Assembly: GCF_022682495.2 (NCBI RefSeq)
Contig: NC_071392.1
Location: forward strand, 84,398,797-84,462,796
Direction of reading: 5' to 3'
From: Desmodus rotundus
Lineage: Eukaryota > Chordata > Mammalia > Chiroptera > Phyllostomidae
Length of the DNA: 64,000 nucleotides
In this document: positions 24,480 to 36,870 of the stretch, piece after piece
How the letters are laid out: each line of letters begins with the position of its first letter
How positions within the stretch are numbered: position 1 is the stretch's first letter
Notes under the pieces: generated by a model
What the model saw: only the letters and a program-made list of their open reading frames with translations
Told to the model about the DNA's origin: nothing
Database searches by the model: none
Translations under genes and position numbers: made by a program

Positions 24480-27400
24480 TCTTGGACTTAAAATACCGAT
24501 TGAGAAATTCAGAATTGGGAGTATCTAAGAATTTTAGTTGATTCCAATCTGGTCGGAGTCAGCAGTACGAGGGGCTGCCAGAGAGCAAACACAATCTCAA
24601 AGTTCATGGATAAGGGTTCTGTGCCCAGGACAGGAGGGCCGAGGGGCCTTGGCACTCTGCGCAGAGAAGCCCACCTGGTGCACAGCACACAGTCTGGGCA
24701 GGACGATTTCAGAGGCACATTAAACATTGCAGTGACTCTCGAGGGGCCATGGCCAGGAAAGGGAAGGGTCTAGAAAGCGTGTCGAATGAAGATGGTCCAT
24801 TCTTTCGTTCTTCAGCAAACGTTATCTGCCACGTGACTGGCACTGTGGAATTTGTTAGGGATTCAAACAGAGAAGCTTGCCATCCTTGAAAACAAAACGA
24901 GGTCTAGTTAGTCTGGAGAAGAAAGGACTGAAGGGTGAAATTTTAAGACAACTACGTAGAAGGAAATTTCCGAAGGGGTAAAATCAGGGCCGAAGAGCAG
25001 ACATTGGAGGAGGCAGAAGTGGGCCCCAAATAAGGAAAATCTTGAAAACAATTCGAGCAGCTGAGCACTTTACCTTCCTCCTCCGCACTGAGGGGTGCGA
25101 GCTGGCAAAACGAAGTGATAGCAGAGTGCCTGTGAGAACCGTGTGACCTGCCAACTCTTACCGAGGTGAGACGCTGCTGCTGGTGTCAAGAGGCCACACA
25201 CTCGTCACTCGTTGTGGGAGGATCCTCGCCTTGGGTTAGTCGGGACACAGGACTTACAAGGTGAGTGACTCAGAGATGCCTTCTGTAGCCTGGGACTGCT
25301 CTGTGGGGCGATTTTCCCTGGTCCAAAGCGAAAAATGGGAAAAATGAGGTAGAAGGAGGGGGAGGAGGAGGAGGTGGCCCTGGCAACCTAGTAAACTTCT
25401 CATTTGTTTGTTTTGAGATTCTGTCCTTTTCAGGGGTGTCCCGCCTGGGCCACATGCAGTGGGGGATGGCTGTGAATGCGGCCCAACACACAATTGTAAC
25501 TTCACTTAAAACATTATGAGGTTTTTTTGTGTATTTAATGTGTGGTGTGTGGCCCAGAGATGCCAAAATGTTGGACCCCTGCAAGATGGTTTTCAATATT
25601 CTTTGCTCTGAGAATGTTTTTCTTTTATGATAGGACAGTATTAATAGACTGTACTGTATTTTTAAAACATTGTTACATAGCGAAATAGTAAGTTACCACT
25701 CTTTTTATGGGAGGACTTTGCTGGCCTGTGAAATTTCAAAGATCGGGAAACACTGTCCAGTTCTTTCTGATGCGGAGGCTGTCACTGATGTCACAGATTG
25801 TGACTAGTCATCACTAAACTGCTGGTGGGCACAGCAGATGCGGTGGAAATTCGCAGAAGAGGGGACGGCCCCTTTCATCCTAGGCAGCAGGACAATGTCC
25901 AGTTTAGGAGCTGAGTTCAGAGGCACGAACTCCTGGCTGAAAGAAATGTACTCTGGTCTCTGAGGCGGTGGGTTGTGCAGTGTGCTACAAGGGCAGGCCC
26001 CCCCCACGCCCCACCTTCAATCCTGAGTCTGGCCCCAGTGACCCAACTAACTTCCTGAAAAGACCCAGGGTACCTCTGGCCAAGGTGGCTGTGAGCAGAC
26101 ATCACGGCGCTTCTCAGACGGATGGCCGTCTCTGCGGCCAGTGGAGGCCTCCCATTGCGAACTTCCATAAACTAACTGACAAGTTCACCGCAGATTCACT
26201 TCTGGGACCATGGAGGTCAAAACCCTCAAACGGGCTCCATTTGAACTTCAGTGACCTTGTATCACGCACAGGGCTCTTTGGTTGTCCAAAACAGTGACAG
26301 GAACCCATGTTGGGTGGCCTTAGTGTCTGCTCACTTCCCATGGAATGGTGGGTGGGGGACACGTGGGGTCCTGCTCGCCCATCTTCCCAGGCTCATTCTC
26401 AAGGAAGGGCTCGGAGTGGCCTGTCCTCCGACCTGTAACTCTGAGGAAAGAGATGGTGTCGGCCATTCTCTCAGATTTGTGCTGTACTTCTGGAAGGACA
26501 GTGAGGAGAAAGGAACCTGCAAATTGGAGGACCGGTGCTATTTCCAGAACAAAGGAAGGAGCCTGGGGTGAGCAAACGTTCTGTGTTCTGTGGCCCCGAG
26601 TGGCCCCAGGTGGCCCCGTCCCAGGCTTGGGGAAGTTCCCTGGCTGGGCTATATTAAAACATTGTGGACTCCCTGCTGGCTTTGGCTAGTGATTCAAGTA
26701 CGGCTTTTCTCATTAGTGGGGTGAGAGAAACCAGGCTGGCTGATGCAGGCAGGTTGGAGGCAGGGCTGTGTCTCTGGGCACCACTCGCAAACCTCCATTT
26801 CCTGGGGCAGCTTTCTTTAGCATGGAGTTGCTTTCCAGCAAAAGGGCATTTAAATTATCCTTTTCCCCTCCCCAGCAGAGATGCTGATTTCCTGCTCTGG
26901 GGTGGGTGTGGGATTAGCCTGTGTGCTTCGACCTCTGGTCTCAGGTGGCGGCCCCAGATGGCCTGCTGACCCTACTCAGAGGAAGGTTCGGTCGCCCGGT
27001 GTTTTCGGTTTCCCTGCCCAGCATTCTGGCCTGCCCTTCAGCCTGTTAGTATTTTGAAAACAAGTGGTGAACCTAGGAATGAATGCTTTTGCAGAGGGAA
27101 GCACAATCCTTTGACAAGGGAGCCTCTGTCTTGTTCTGTTTCTCTCCTCCCCTGGGAAGGATATTGTGGTTTGTCAAGATGCGTGAAGGGCTTTTTTTTT
27201 GGGGGGGGAGGGGGACAGGGGAGGCAAGTCAAGGGCCGTGTTCCTGCAGGAGCCTGTGATAACTCCAGCTCTTAATATTATTTTAAGTCTCATTTTAAAA
27301 ATAGCTGCAGGGCTGCACCTGGAATAAAAATGAATTAAAAAGAAAATCACTGTGTGGAATCTAAATAGCGCCTCAGGGATAAGCTTGTTCTTCTGGTGCT

Positions 27401-28970
27401 ATCGCTGAGACCCAACAACTTTTTTTTCCTTCCTGAAAGTGCCTCAGAACGCCCGGCACGTGAGAAGACTCCAAGATGTTGTCAGTTTTCCTTCCTCGGT
27501 GTTTAAAAATACCACTTTGAAGGAATACTTACCTATCTTCTTTAGTCCTTTGTCAGGTTGAGCAGCAAGCGGCTAACACATACCACCTGCCTGTGAGGGA
27601 CCAAGGACTGCAGTTCAGGGAGGGACCCCACCCCCCACCCCCACCCCCCTTCCAGGAGCTTTCTAGAGACTGCAAAGGTGAAAGTGCAAATGAACCCTGG
27701 TCATGGGAGGGCCACAGGAGGGAGAGCACAGAACCCTCCACCTGGGGAGCTACCCTCGACCTGGATCTTTCACAATGAGGCTGAGTTTGCCAGCCCTGGA
27801 GGCGGGCCAGGGCACTCTGGCAGAGGGAACAGCATGTGTACAAAGGGGAAGGGCAAGGCATTGTGCAGAGGCAAGTGGAATGCATGGAAAAATGTAAGAG
27901 ATGTGGCGGGGGATTGCTGCCAGGGCCACAAGCTTGTGGTCTGTATGGAATTGCTTGGATAGTGTCCCGTAGGTGGAAAAAAAAATTAAGTAGGAGACTG
28001 ATGTGATCGGATTTGCTGTTATGAATGAGCATTTTGCCAGTGGAGTAGAGCTTGGTGTGTGTGTGGGGGGGGGGGTGGAGGGGTGGAGGATCTGACCCAG
28101 GAAACCAGGAAGCTGATTTGGCGGTGGTCCAGGTAAGCAATGATAAAGGTTTGAAGTAGGCCAGGCACTGGGGATGAAGAGCTGATAGAAGAGATGCTGA
28201 GGAGGTACAACAGAGCAAAATGTCCTCTGGGTGGAAAGGCCAGAGAAAGAGCTGGACTCTGGGTGACCAGGGAGGGGGCCTCTAAAGATGGAAAAGGTTG
28301 TCAGGCCTGAAAAGTGCCCTTGGGTTTGGCAGCCCCGGCAGCTGCAGCGCTGGCCTTGGGGAGAGCAGTTTTAAAGGCTCAGTGGGGGAGAAGGGAGGGA
28401 TGGAGGGAGAGAAACAGACCACAGCGGGAAAGGGAAGCATTGGCGCTAGCGTTCAACTGTGGGGAATAAATCACAGAATTAAGCCACCTGCCTATAATCA
28501 GTGGGGCTTTCTTTTTTTTTTTTTTCTCCCCTTTGGTCATTATTTTCACTCCATATTCCTGAGTGTGAAAGGCAACTCTGAATACACAATGCCTGATGAA
28601 TCTGGAGTAGGGGAGAGTAATGGGGAATTTCCTTAATTACCATCTATTTACAATTCTGTTTCAGAGTCCAAATGGTAGTTTACGACACCAGTTTAAGCCT
28701 TATTGGATACGAGGTATTGACATAGCATGACTCCCCGGAGAGGAATGTTAGTGAAATTCAGATGTAGTACTTGTGAGTGTAAATTCAAATGCATATAGCA
28801 CTGTAATCAAGACACAGCCTATTAAATAAATGAACACTTGAAAATGCAGGAATGGTAGAAGATCAGGTAATCTAAAAATGTTCTCATTGTTCTTCCTTCC
28901 CAATTGTACTGGGAATGAGAAAGGAGGAAAGGAAGCATTAATGAAGAACTAACTCTAATAGTAGCTACGG
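24480..28970. other. Non-coding stretch, no gene recognised
   Basis: Nothing coding is supportable. A 221-codon minus-strand frame (27553-28218) runs through G-rich and GT-rich low-complexity sequence and has no domain. A short L2 match (TTCAGCAAACGTTATCTGCC) occurs near 24811, a weak hAT-like segment lies at 25425-25590, and homopolymer runs lie at about 27190-27210 (T then G) and 28065-28075 (G). Confidence 0.55.
25425..25590. mobile_element. Possible hAT-family remnant
   Basis: TTTTTTTGTGTATTTAATGTG, followed by TGTGGCCCAGAGATGCCAAA and TGTTGGACCCCTGC, resembles the end of an old mammalian hAT element. I could not identify a matching opposite terminus, so this rests on one end only. Confidence 0.35.
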
Positions 28971-28975
28971 GCAAG

Positions 28976-29557
28976 GGGTGGGGGACAAAAACACTCGAAT
29001 TTATTTATAAAAAGTTGTGTATTTATTCTTACATGTTTAAACTCGAGTCACCTTCAAAGTACTCTCCATTTGGTGCAGTACACCTATCGTATTGAGAAGT
29101 TTTTTTCCACTGCTCAAAACAGTTTTTGAACTCGTTGATTTTGATGCCTTTTAGTGCTTCTGCTGTTTTTTTGTTTCACCTCTTGCATTGGCAAAACGTT
29201 TCTCTATGTAGACCTTTTTCATCTGGGAGAAACAAAACAAAGTCACTTAAGGCAAGATTGTGTGAATAGGGAAGGTGGGGTGTGAGGGTCATGCCGTTTT
29301 TGGTCAAAAACTGCTGAACACTGAACACTCAGCATAGTGTGGGCAGGTGTGCTAGTAAATCCCCCATCATGAAATGGGCAAATGTGTTCAAAGAGTCTTC
29401 AAAAAAATTCACTGAAGCCGAATGCAGCCTCTCACAACACCACCAGCTGGTATACTGATACAGATGGGTTCCTAGAACACTCACCTAATGGGGAAACCTG
29501 TACTGCCAAGGGACCCGCCCTCTAGAAGATAATTCCAGGTTTTTTTGGGTCCCCCTT
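28976..29557 (-). mobile_element. Internally deleted mariner transposon, copy A
   Basis: Read on the minus strand the element begins GGGGGACCCAAAAAAACCTG (then GAATTATCTTCT) and ends in a degenerate inverted copy. Its 3' half encodes a C-terminal transposase remnant: in one frame near 29080-29160 the peptide reads INEFKNCFEQWKK, then a CTAPNGEYFEGD motif typical of mariner transposase ends. The catalytic core is missing and frameshifts are present. At about 580 bp it is less than half of an autonomous 1.3-kb mariner. It has the same architecture as copy B at 53789-54334. Confidence 0.82.
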
Positions 29558-29740
29558 CCTATAACTCATTAAATGCTTAGATGGTACTAGGTACAGTGCT
29601 AAGTGTGGTTCATGAACCACCTCACTTAAACTATCTCATTTAATGCTTTCTATGACTGGTGAGGGAGGGCTCTCATCCCCATTTGGCATTGAGGAACTTG
29701 GAGGTTAAGTGGTCACACTGCTGGCTGAGTGGACATCACG
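29558..29740 (-). mobile_element. MIR SINE
   Basis: AACTATCTCATTTAATGCTT, CCCCATTTGGCATTGAGGAA and GGAGGTTAAGTGGTCACACT match MIR in reverse. It begins right at the mariner boundary, suggesting the mariner inserted at or near the MIR. Confidence 0.7.
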
Positions 29741-30639
29741 ATCCCTGGGCATGGGCAGATCCAACCACGTGAGAAGAGCCTGGCTCACCTTCTGCTCTTT
29801 CCCTAATGCACTGGGCCCGAGCTTGTTTAATAGTAAAAGGTGGAAGTTTGCTCGAAATACTCTATAACACTCTGGCTCTGAAATCCAACTAAGTTCTTCC
29901 ACCTGTGACTGCCTTTGGCCCTGGCTCCAGGAATCCAGCCATGGCCCACAGTAAGAGTGACCAGTGGGAATGGAGATAATCATACCAGCCTCCCAACTTG
30001 GGGACACAGAAGGTGAATTTCACAGCAGAAATATCTGCATCGGGGCAGCTGCCAGCCTGGCCCTGTGAGTTGTACCTGAGGGATATGGGAGGCCCACCCA
30101 TGGGCTCCCTCTCCTCCGAGACTTCCCATCCTCTCTCCTGCAGCCAGGTGTACCATTTCCCTGTGGTGCACTCTGAGCCGCTGTTAATTTTGTGTGGGTC
30201 TAGAATTCTTTTTCTTATCATTCACCTTTTAGTTTTTTTATCTTTCCCTTTGGACATGTCTTATTGCAAAGACACATGTCTGAAGCATTTGTGGAACTCT
30301 CTCCTGTCCTTCCTGAGGTAGCCATAGTGTCTACTCCTTGACATTCTACTTCTCAGCACATGACTTTCTTACTCAATGTCACTGGGGTGGAAGATTGCAT
30401 AGGGGTTGGTTAATGTTTATTTCCTCTTTACAAAAAGATTTTTTTCTCAGACTATAATGATCTTGATATTGGAAAATTTCTAGTGTTAGATCCTCTTTCT
30501 AAGTGTGAAAGGGCTTATCTGAAATGCCCAAAAATGAGAACAAGGAAGGAGGAAAAGAAATAAGAAAACTGGTGACACTGACAGGCGGGAAAGAGGGACA
30601 GAGAATGGACTACGATTATGGAGAGGTGGCAGTTGTCTT

Positions 30640-31590
30640 CCTGGTGAAGATGGAGTGAGGACTCAGCAGCAGGAGAACCCCCTGACCCCAGGGGATGTCG
30701 GCACCATGGATAGAACTGAACCTTTATCAACCTCGGCTCTGCTGGGGATGTGGCAGCAGCTTCTTTGTGGGCAGACACAGCCTCTCCAGTGAGTTTTATG
30801 TTTTTCAGTCCAAACCTGTTCCTGAATCGGTGTACCGGTCCCTTCTTTGCAGTGCCAAATGGGCCTGGTGTCACTCCTCTCAGGGGACCCCTAGCTGAAG
30901 TCTTCATAGAGGCCCAGGGCTTTCTGGCACAACACGTTGTCATCAACCGGACCATGTCTTCTGTCCACCTTCCACCCACAAATACAATGTTCTTTCCATC
31001 TTAACTGAGGACTTAATGCACATTTAATGTGGCCATAACTTTTGCAGTTTGAGGTATGACAGCAAATAGCAGAAAGTGTTTTTCCTTCTTCAAAATTTCA
31101 TGGATGGGTTTTTTTCTTACATACATCTTAGTGACCTCAGCATGCGATTTTTTTTCTCTCGTTAAGTGGAGAACTTACACCTTTTCACTTAAAGGAAGCA
31201 CTCGATGGCATCTCTTTGGCATGTCCAAATTGCCAGCATCACTCCTCCTGTGCTTTGGGGCCATTACTAAGTACAGTGAGGGTGACTTTAATACCAGCGC
31301 TGCAATACTGTGATCGTCAATCCAGTAACTGAAATGGCTACGAAGTGACTGACAGCAGGGAGCGTGTACAGCACGGAGGTGCTGGGGAAAGGGATGACTT
31401 ACATCTTGGGCAGGACGGAGCACGACTTGCGAGATTTCTATCATGTCATTCAGAGTGGTGCTCAATTTAAAACTTACGAATTGTTTATTTCTGGAATTTT
31501 CCACTTAGTATTTTTGGACCACCATTGAGTGTGGGTAACCGAAAGTACAGAACACAAAACTGTGGATAAGGGGGGACTACTGTATGAGCT
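30640..31590 (-). pseudogene. Tigger (pogo-like) transposase remnant
   Basis: A terminal motif equivalent to the Tigger end, GGGGGGACTACTGTATG, lies at about 31571-31588. On the minus strand an ATG at 31264 opens a frame starting MAPKHRRSDAGN and running through a PLSEKV motif, which is the Tigger transposase N-terminus with its CENP-B-like helix-turn-helix. After frameshifts, the minus frame near 30829 reads HRFRNRFGLKNIKLTGEA, the second DNA-binding segment. The DDE catalytic half is not recognisable beyond about 30640, so the copy is truncated. It is ancient and non-functional. Confidence 0.85.
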
Positions 31591-31599
31591 CTATCCAAC

Positions 31600-33150
31600 T
31601 TCATTCAGCTGTTTATTTCTATCCTTATGAGGATTCTTGCCACGTGGTTGCTGCTGTTGGTTGAGGTTTGATGTGCCAGGCTCTGTGTGAAATACTTAGG
31701 CAGGAATGGTCCTGTTTAATCCTCACCACAGATGAACAACCAAACACCAAGCCTGTTGGTAGTGACCATGACATGTGGTGTGGGAGCTGAGCTTGTCTCC
31801 AGAGGTTAGAGGTGTTCAGTTTTCTCTAAATGCACTTGTGTAGATTTTTCCGTGACTTTAAACTCCCTTTACTGCCTCTCCATGTGACCAGTTTTACTGT
31901 TATTATCAGTGATTTCTTTCTAACTGCCCTGACTTTGTCTGCTCTAAGGTTCGAGGGGTGACGTCTCGGTCTGGCATTCTGGAATTTGGTTTGTGAGCGC
32001 ATTTTCCTGGTGTTGGAGACTTCGAAAGGTCTGACATTGTCTCCTCCTAACCTGTTCATTTGTCTTGCAGACTCCTAATTTCCTTAATTCATTCTTATGC
32101 AGGAGGCTTTTCTGCCTTTTGCTGACTTTAGCTGCCCTTCTGTAGACATTTTCTGATTCCACTGCATCTTCACCAAGACTTGGAAGTGAAAGTGGTATTT
32201 GTCATAGAATGCCGTGGTCTTACTCCAAAGTGCCTGAGGACGGAACAATGTAGGGTGACATGTGGGGTCAGTGAGGTTTGTGAGACAAAGGCAGGACGAT
32301 CACATACCACCGTCTGTTCTAACCCAGTATGAAGGGTGAATCCTGAGGACCGTTGGCCACGGGGGCCTGGACTGGTCAGTGTTATCTCAAAGATGTCCAG
32401 GGTGGTCAGAAACTGTAGTGATGGGGCTATGTGACTATACAGGGCCTTCAGTTGGGATCCAAGCGGGTTAGGAATAGTTCAGAGAGCAGAGTCTAAGGAT
32501 ATCCAAGGAGCACGGGCCACCACAGAGGTAAGGATTCTGAGGCTCATGTTTTGGGGGGACTGGCTGTAAGAGCAAGGGTTGGGTCTGCCAGGCTGGGCAG
32601 GCCTATATGAAACCTCTCTCCTTGGAGATGGTGTGACACCTTACAAGAGCTGTCTGCAGGTAATCATTGAGGTGGTCCGGTTGGTACCATGTTGTGTGGA
32701 GATGGGGACACTGTTTCCCAACTAGGGTCCTTGGTTGTCTCCATGGGCCTATCCAACCTTGTGCTGTCTCTGGTCCTCACACATGAATCTTCACAAAGCT
32801 GTGCCCCGGACAGACAAGCACAGAGGATTTGTGACCCTGAGCCGTGGTTAGAAGAAGACTGTGGAAAGTGTTCAGCTTGTCCTAAAGTTAATCTGTACTT
32901 AATGTTGCTTAAAATAGTAAAGCCAACATTTAGGGGCTGAGAATGCTTTCAAAGTATCAGGACCCTCGCCTGGACCACCCATGGTGTCCCATTACAAAGG
33001 GCTGCATCCTGCCTCTGCCTCCTGGCAGTGGGCTCGAGTTTGCCCTGGTGGCTGTTGCGCCAGCAATTCTGCCAGGGATCCCAGGTCTGATTGAGCCACA
33101 GCAGCATCCCTGCAGACCCTGCTGGCAATGAGACTGTGATGTCTTTTATG
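31600..33150. other. Non-coding stretch upstream of the KLHL36 retrocopy
   Basis: A MIR-like segment (TGTGCCAGGCTCTGTGTGAA) occurs at about 31670-31770. Otherwise I see unique DNA. About 150-200 bases immediately upstream of 33151 could be the transcribed 5' UTR of the KLHL36 parent, but I cannot verify this. Confidence 0.5.
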
Positions 33151-34981
33151 ATGGAGGGAAGCTGGCAGACAGGAGTATCTCAACCCTACGAGATCAGCGA
33201 TTCTTCAAGGTGTACTGCTGGCCCCAGCACTCGCCAACAGTGGTGCAGCAGCTGAATGAGCAACGTCTACGTGGCCTCTTCTGTGACATTGTCCTGATGG
33301 CCAGTGAGCAGCCCATGCCAGCCCACCACACCCTGCTGGCCATCTGCAGCGACTGCTTCAATTCCATGTTTACCCTGGGCATGCACGATGCCTTCTTGAA
33401 GGAAGTGGAGTTGATTGGTGCCTCCTACATTGGCCTCAAGGCCATGATGGACTTCTTGTATGGTGTGGAGCTGGCTCTGGGCAGTGGCAATGCTTACTAC
33501 ATCCTGGAGATGGCCCAGCTGCTGCAGATCCGGACAGTGGTGAATTTCTGCTGCGGGTACCTGGAGCAGGAGGTGAGTGAGGACAACCGGCTGTATTTGC
33601 AGGCACTGGCCTCCTGCTACAGCCTCAAGCAGCCAGATGCCTCCATCGAGGGCTTCATCCTGAGCCATTTTGCCATGCTGTCCTTCACGCCCGACTTCCT
33701 GCAGAACATCTCCACACAGAAGCTGTGTGTCTACCTGAGCAGCAGCAAGGTGCAGCGGGAACATGAGTGTGACCTGCTGTAGACTGCCCTACAGTGGCTG
33801 ATGCAGCAGCCAGAGTATGAGGCCCACATCTACCAGGTGCTGGAGCATATCCACTTCCCTGCTCAACCCAAAGAATGACCTGCTGCACTGCATCAAGCCG
33901 GCTGTGTGCTCGCTGCTGCCCAGGGAGGCCCTGGTGTGGGCTTCACTGAGGAGGCTGTGCACCACCACGACAGCCTGGCGGTCCAGCCAGTCATGCAGAC
34001 CAGGCGCGTGGCTTTCTGCACCAACTCGGAGCACTTGATGTTCACGGGTGGTGGTATCTTCAAGCAGTTTCAGAAGCACAGTGACAATACCTGCTACCTG
34101 GACACCAAGAGCAAGCAGTGGGTCAAGGAAACACCCTGCTGGCCCCACAGAGCCACCATAGTGTGGCTGTGCTGGGGGGTTCATCTTCATCGCTGGCAGT
34201 ATCTTCTCGAGGGATAGTGGAGGAAACACAGTGTCCAATCTTCTTTATAGGTATGACCTGCACCATAACAGTGGATCGAGGTGGCCTCCATGAACCAATG
34301 CCATGTGGATTTCGACTTTGCCTCCATTGAAGTCATGCTGGCCATCGGTGGCTGGAATGACAACGGTGCTTTCTCTTCGGTAGAGACTTATAGTAACATG
34401 ACTGGCTCCTGGTCCTACATGGCAAGCTTGCCAAGCTTCGTGTATGGCCATCATCTCCAAAAACTTCATATACATCTTGGGGGGCCACGAATACCCTGTC
34501 AGCCCCCTCTGTAAGAGCCTGCTGTGACCACTGGAGGGACATGTGGGAGGAGGCCAGCCCATGAGCACAGCATGGAGCTGGGATAGCATATGCAGCGTGA
34601 AGGACCACATCTACTCCACTGGGGGCAGCAACAACAGTGACGACAGCCGGGAGGCCATGGTGAGTATCCACGTGCTGGACATCGAGGCCTACAGCCCACG
34701 GTGCAACCAGTGAACCCATGTGGCCCCGCTGCTGCGCTCCAGCAGCCTGTTGGGCGTGGCCATGTGGAAGGGCCGCATTTACATCCTAGGCTGTGTTAGG
34801 TGGGAGAATCCAGCTTCCTTGTCCAAGGTGGTCCGAATGTACCTAGAAGAGCAAGTGGAGTCAAGGCACTGACCTGCCCAAGGCCATCGCCAGCAGTTCT
34901 GCCTGCATCTGCTCCCTGAAGTCACAAACTGGAAGATAAGAAGAAGAGGATGGGGCCAGTGCCCCGACTGGTGCCTGCTGA
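33151..34981 (+). pseudogene. KLHL36: KLHL36 processed pseudogene (BTB-BACK-Kelch)
   Basis: KLHL36 is a BTB-BACK-Kelch protein, thought to act as a Cullin-3 ubiquitin-ligase adaptor. The similarity is collinear from ATG at 33151 (MEGSWQ) to about 34981, matching the roughly 616-residue family length without introns, so this is a retrotransposed copy. Recognisable parts are the BTB domain (about 33210-33540; [16 protein letters not shown]), BACK (about 33540-33900) and Kelch repeats with GG-containing blades (about 34030-34900). Disablements: a one-base deletion near 33205 (TCAAGG for TCAAAGG), a nonsense TAG at 33781-33783 where the family has Gln, a one-base insertion near 33860 (CCACTTCCCTGCTC), and further stops and frame changes in the Kelch half, including TGA at 34712-34714. 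No poly(A) tail is left. The longest open piece is 33210-33782 (190 codons). The gene assignment rests on recall of the family sequence, but the match is extensive. Confidence 0.92.
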
Positions 34982-35349
34982 GACCTTGTTCCCCACCGCC
35001 ACCCCCCAAAGTGTCTGCAGACCAGCTACAACTTCATAGAACCCTGGGGCCATTCAGTACCACTTAGCTTTTTTTTTTTTTTCTTAACTTTTGCAATTCT
35101 TGGTATTTCTGATATCACCATAACCAATTAAATAGTCTATATAACTTAAAAAATTTACTCTAATTTGAATTACAAACAATAATAGAACATAGAGTCAGAG
35201 AGATTCTTGGAGGTATGCTTTTTCACCTACCTGCAAAAAAGGCCTTGGAATCATTGCTGATGCCAGTTGCATGCTCTCCCCTTTGTGAGGGATCTTGGGA
35301 GAAATTTCTTTTGAGTCCAGTCTCAGGAATAATTGTGCTTTTTTTTTCC

Positions 35350-35500
35350 ACTTAATGTTCACAATAATTCTTTGAGGTAGGTAAAATTATTCTAGTTTTA
35401 TAGCTGAACAAACAAAAACTCAAATTGTTTAATAAATTTAGCCAAGCAAAGAAAGCTGTGAGATTTAACCCAAGTCTGCCGAACTCCAAAACTCTTCTTC
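35350..35500 (-). mobile_element. MIR SINE
   Basis: TTCACAATAATTCTTTGAGG, TAGGTAAAATTATTCTAGTT and TTTAACCCAAGTCTGCCGAA follow MIR in reverse orientation. Confidence 0.65.
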
Positions 35501-36640
35501 CTTTGAGTTTCTCACCCAAAACTCTGATGTCTTTAATGAAGAAGCGCAAGCGCAGGGAAGGTGTGGTCTCTAGAGTCTGTCCTCACTGACCTCTAAGCGC
35601 TTCTCTTCCTTACTGTCATCGTGGCCATCTCAACGCAAGGCACCATTCTGGTCTACGTTATTAAGGAATTTTTTGTCCCTTGCACAGTTCTCTCTCCAGC
35701 ACAGCTTGTCCCCTCCCCCTTCTCTCTCCACGAGTAGGAATAAATGCTGAAATGTTATTTATTGTACTTCTTTATTTCTTTCAAGCTTTCTGCCTTTCCT
35801 TCCTCCTCCATCCATGCCTGCCTTTCCTTTCTGTCTTCTTCCTACTTCTTTTCCACATTTCCTCAGTGGTGCGCAGTGAGTAATCCGTTCAGGTTTCTTT
35901 GACTGCTGTCTGCTGGAGTTAGTGTCTGCTTTAGCAAATGGACAGAATTCACTTTAGCAAGTGGGTGTAAAACACTGTGCCACACCTTTTCATTATACAA
36001 ATGCCTCTCCTCTTCTTTGTTTTTCCTGTTTTCCTTTTCACATTTTTGTAACTTGTGGTGTCTCAGAAGATTTTTGGTGTCCTTCTTGGAAAGAGACAGG
36101 ACATTAGGTCAATGAATAGCAGGCAGTCTAGCAGCCTCTCCCTCTCAAAGTAAGGAAATGAGATTACTTAGCACAGTGTACAAACCCTGGTGACGTTTGG
36201 TAATTAAAATATTCTCTTCTAAATACTCACAAACCACCAGCTTAATAATTAATTCTATTTAGGGGACCATCTTGGGGCCTTAGGGGTGCTGCTTTCCTCT
36301 TCCTCCCACTGATAGGGACAACATTGGCTCCTCCCCAGTCCTCCGGCATCTCTGGAAACTTCCCCAGTGCTGCACCTTCAATTCTGAGCCTGAATAGTTG
36401 AACTCATCTAAGGCAGCCAACTGTTCTCTTATTATCGTTTCAACCCTCTGACGCTTCACTTCTTTATGCTGTTTGCTTTCCCTTTCTCACTCCCAAGGTT
36501 GTTTTCCAGTGGAAAGGCAAACAAAATAGGAGTTCTGGCCTCTTTTGCCATCTGTGAACATTAAGTTATCTTCCCTGAGCAGTGGATTCATCTTTTCCTG
36601 GTTGTTTTTTTCTTTAACATGGCTCAAGAGCTCTTTAGAA
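35501..36640. other. Pyrimidine-rich unique stretch, no gene recognised
   Basis: Long C/T-rich runs (for example 35690-35870) create hydrophobic-looking short frames but no recognisable protein. No repeat family is confidently assigned. Confidence 0.5.
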
Positions 36641-36654
36641 ATTGTCTAGCACTT

Positions 36655-36870
36655 AAAAAAAAAGATAATTATTTATTTACTTTTAGAGAGGGGGGAAGGG
36701 AGGGACAAAGAGAGGGAGAGAAACATCGATTAGCTGCCTCTTGTACACACCCCGACCAGGGACCGAAACCACAACCCAGGCACGTGCCCTGATTGGGAAT
36801 CAAACCAGAGATTTTTTGCTTTGTGGAACAACACCCAACCAGCTGAGCCACACTGGTCAGGGCTAAAAAT
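36655..36870 (-). mobile_element. VES SINE, reverse orientation, with target-site duplication
   Basis: The tail (AAAAAAAAAGATAATTATTT) is at the left, the GGGAGGGACAAAGAGAGGGA body in the middle, and the head complement AACCAGCTGAGCCACACTGG at the right. TCTAGCACTT occurs at 36645-36654 and 36873-36882 and is the target-site duplication. Confidence 0.95.

Noticed and set aside
27553..28218. 221-codon open frame on the minus strand
   Set aside because: It passes through G-runs and a GT/G-rich low-complexity patch that exclude stops by composition; no protein family is visible.
33210..33782. 190-codon BTB/BACK frame as an independent functional gene
   Set aside because: It is collinear with KLHL36 but starts downstream of the parental start because of a frameshift and ends at a nonsense codon, with frame breaks following. 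It is part of a processed pseudogene.
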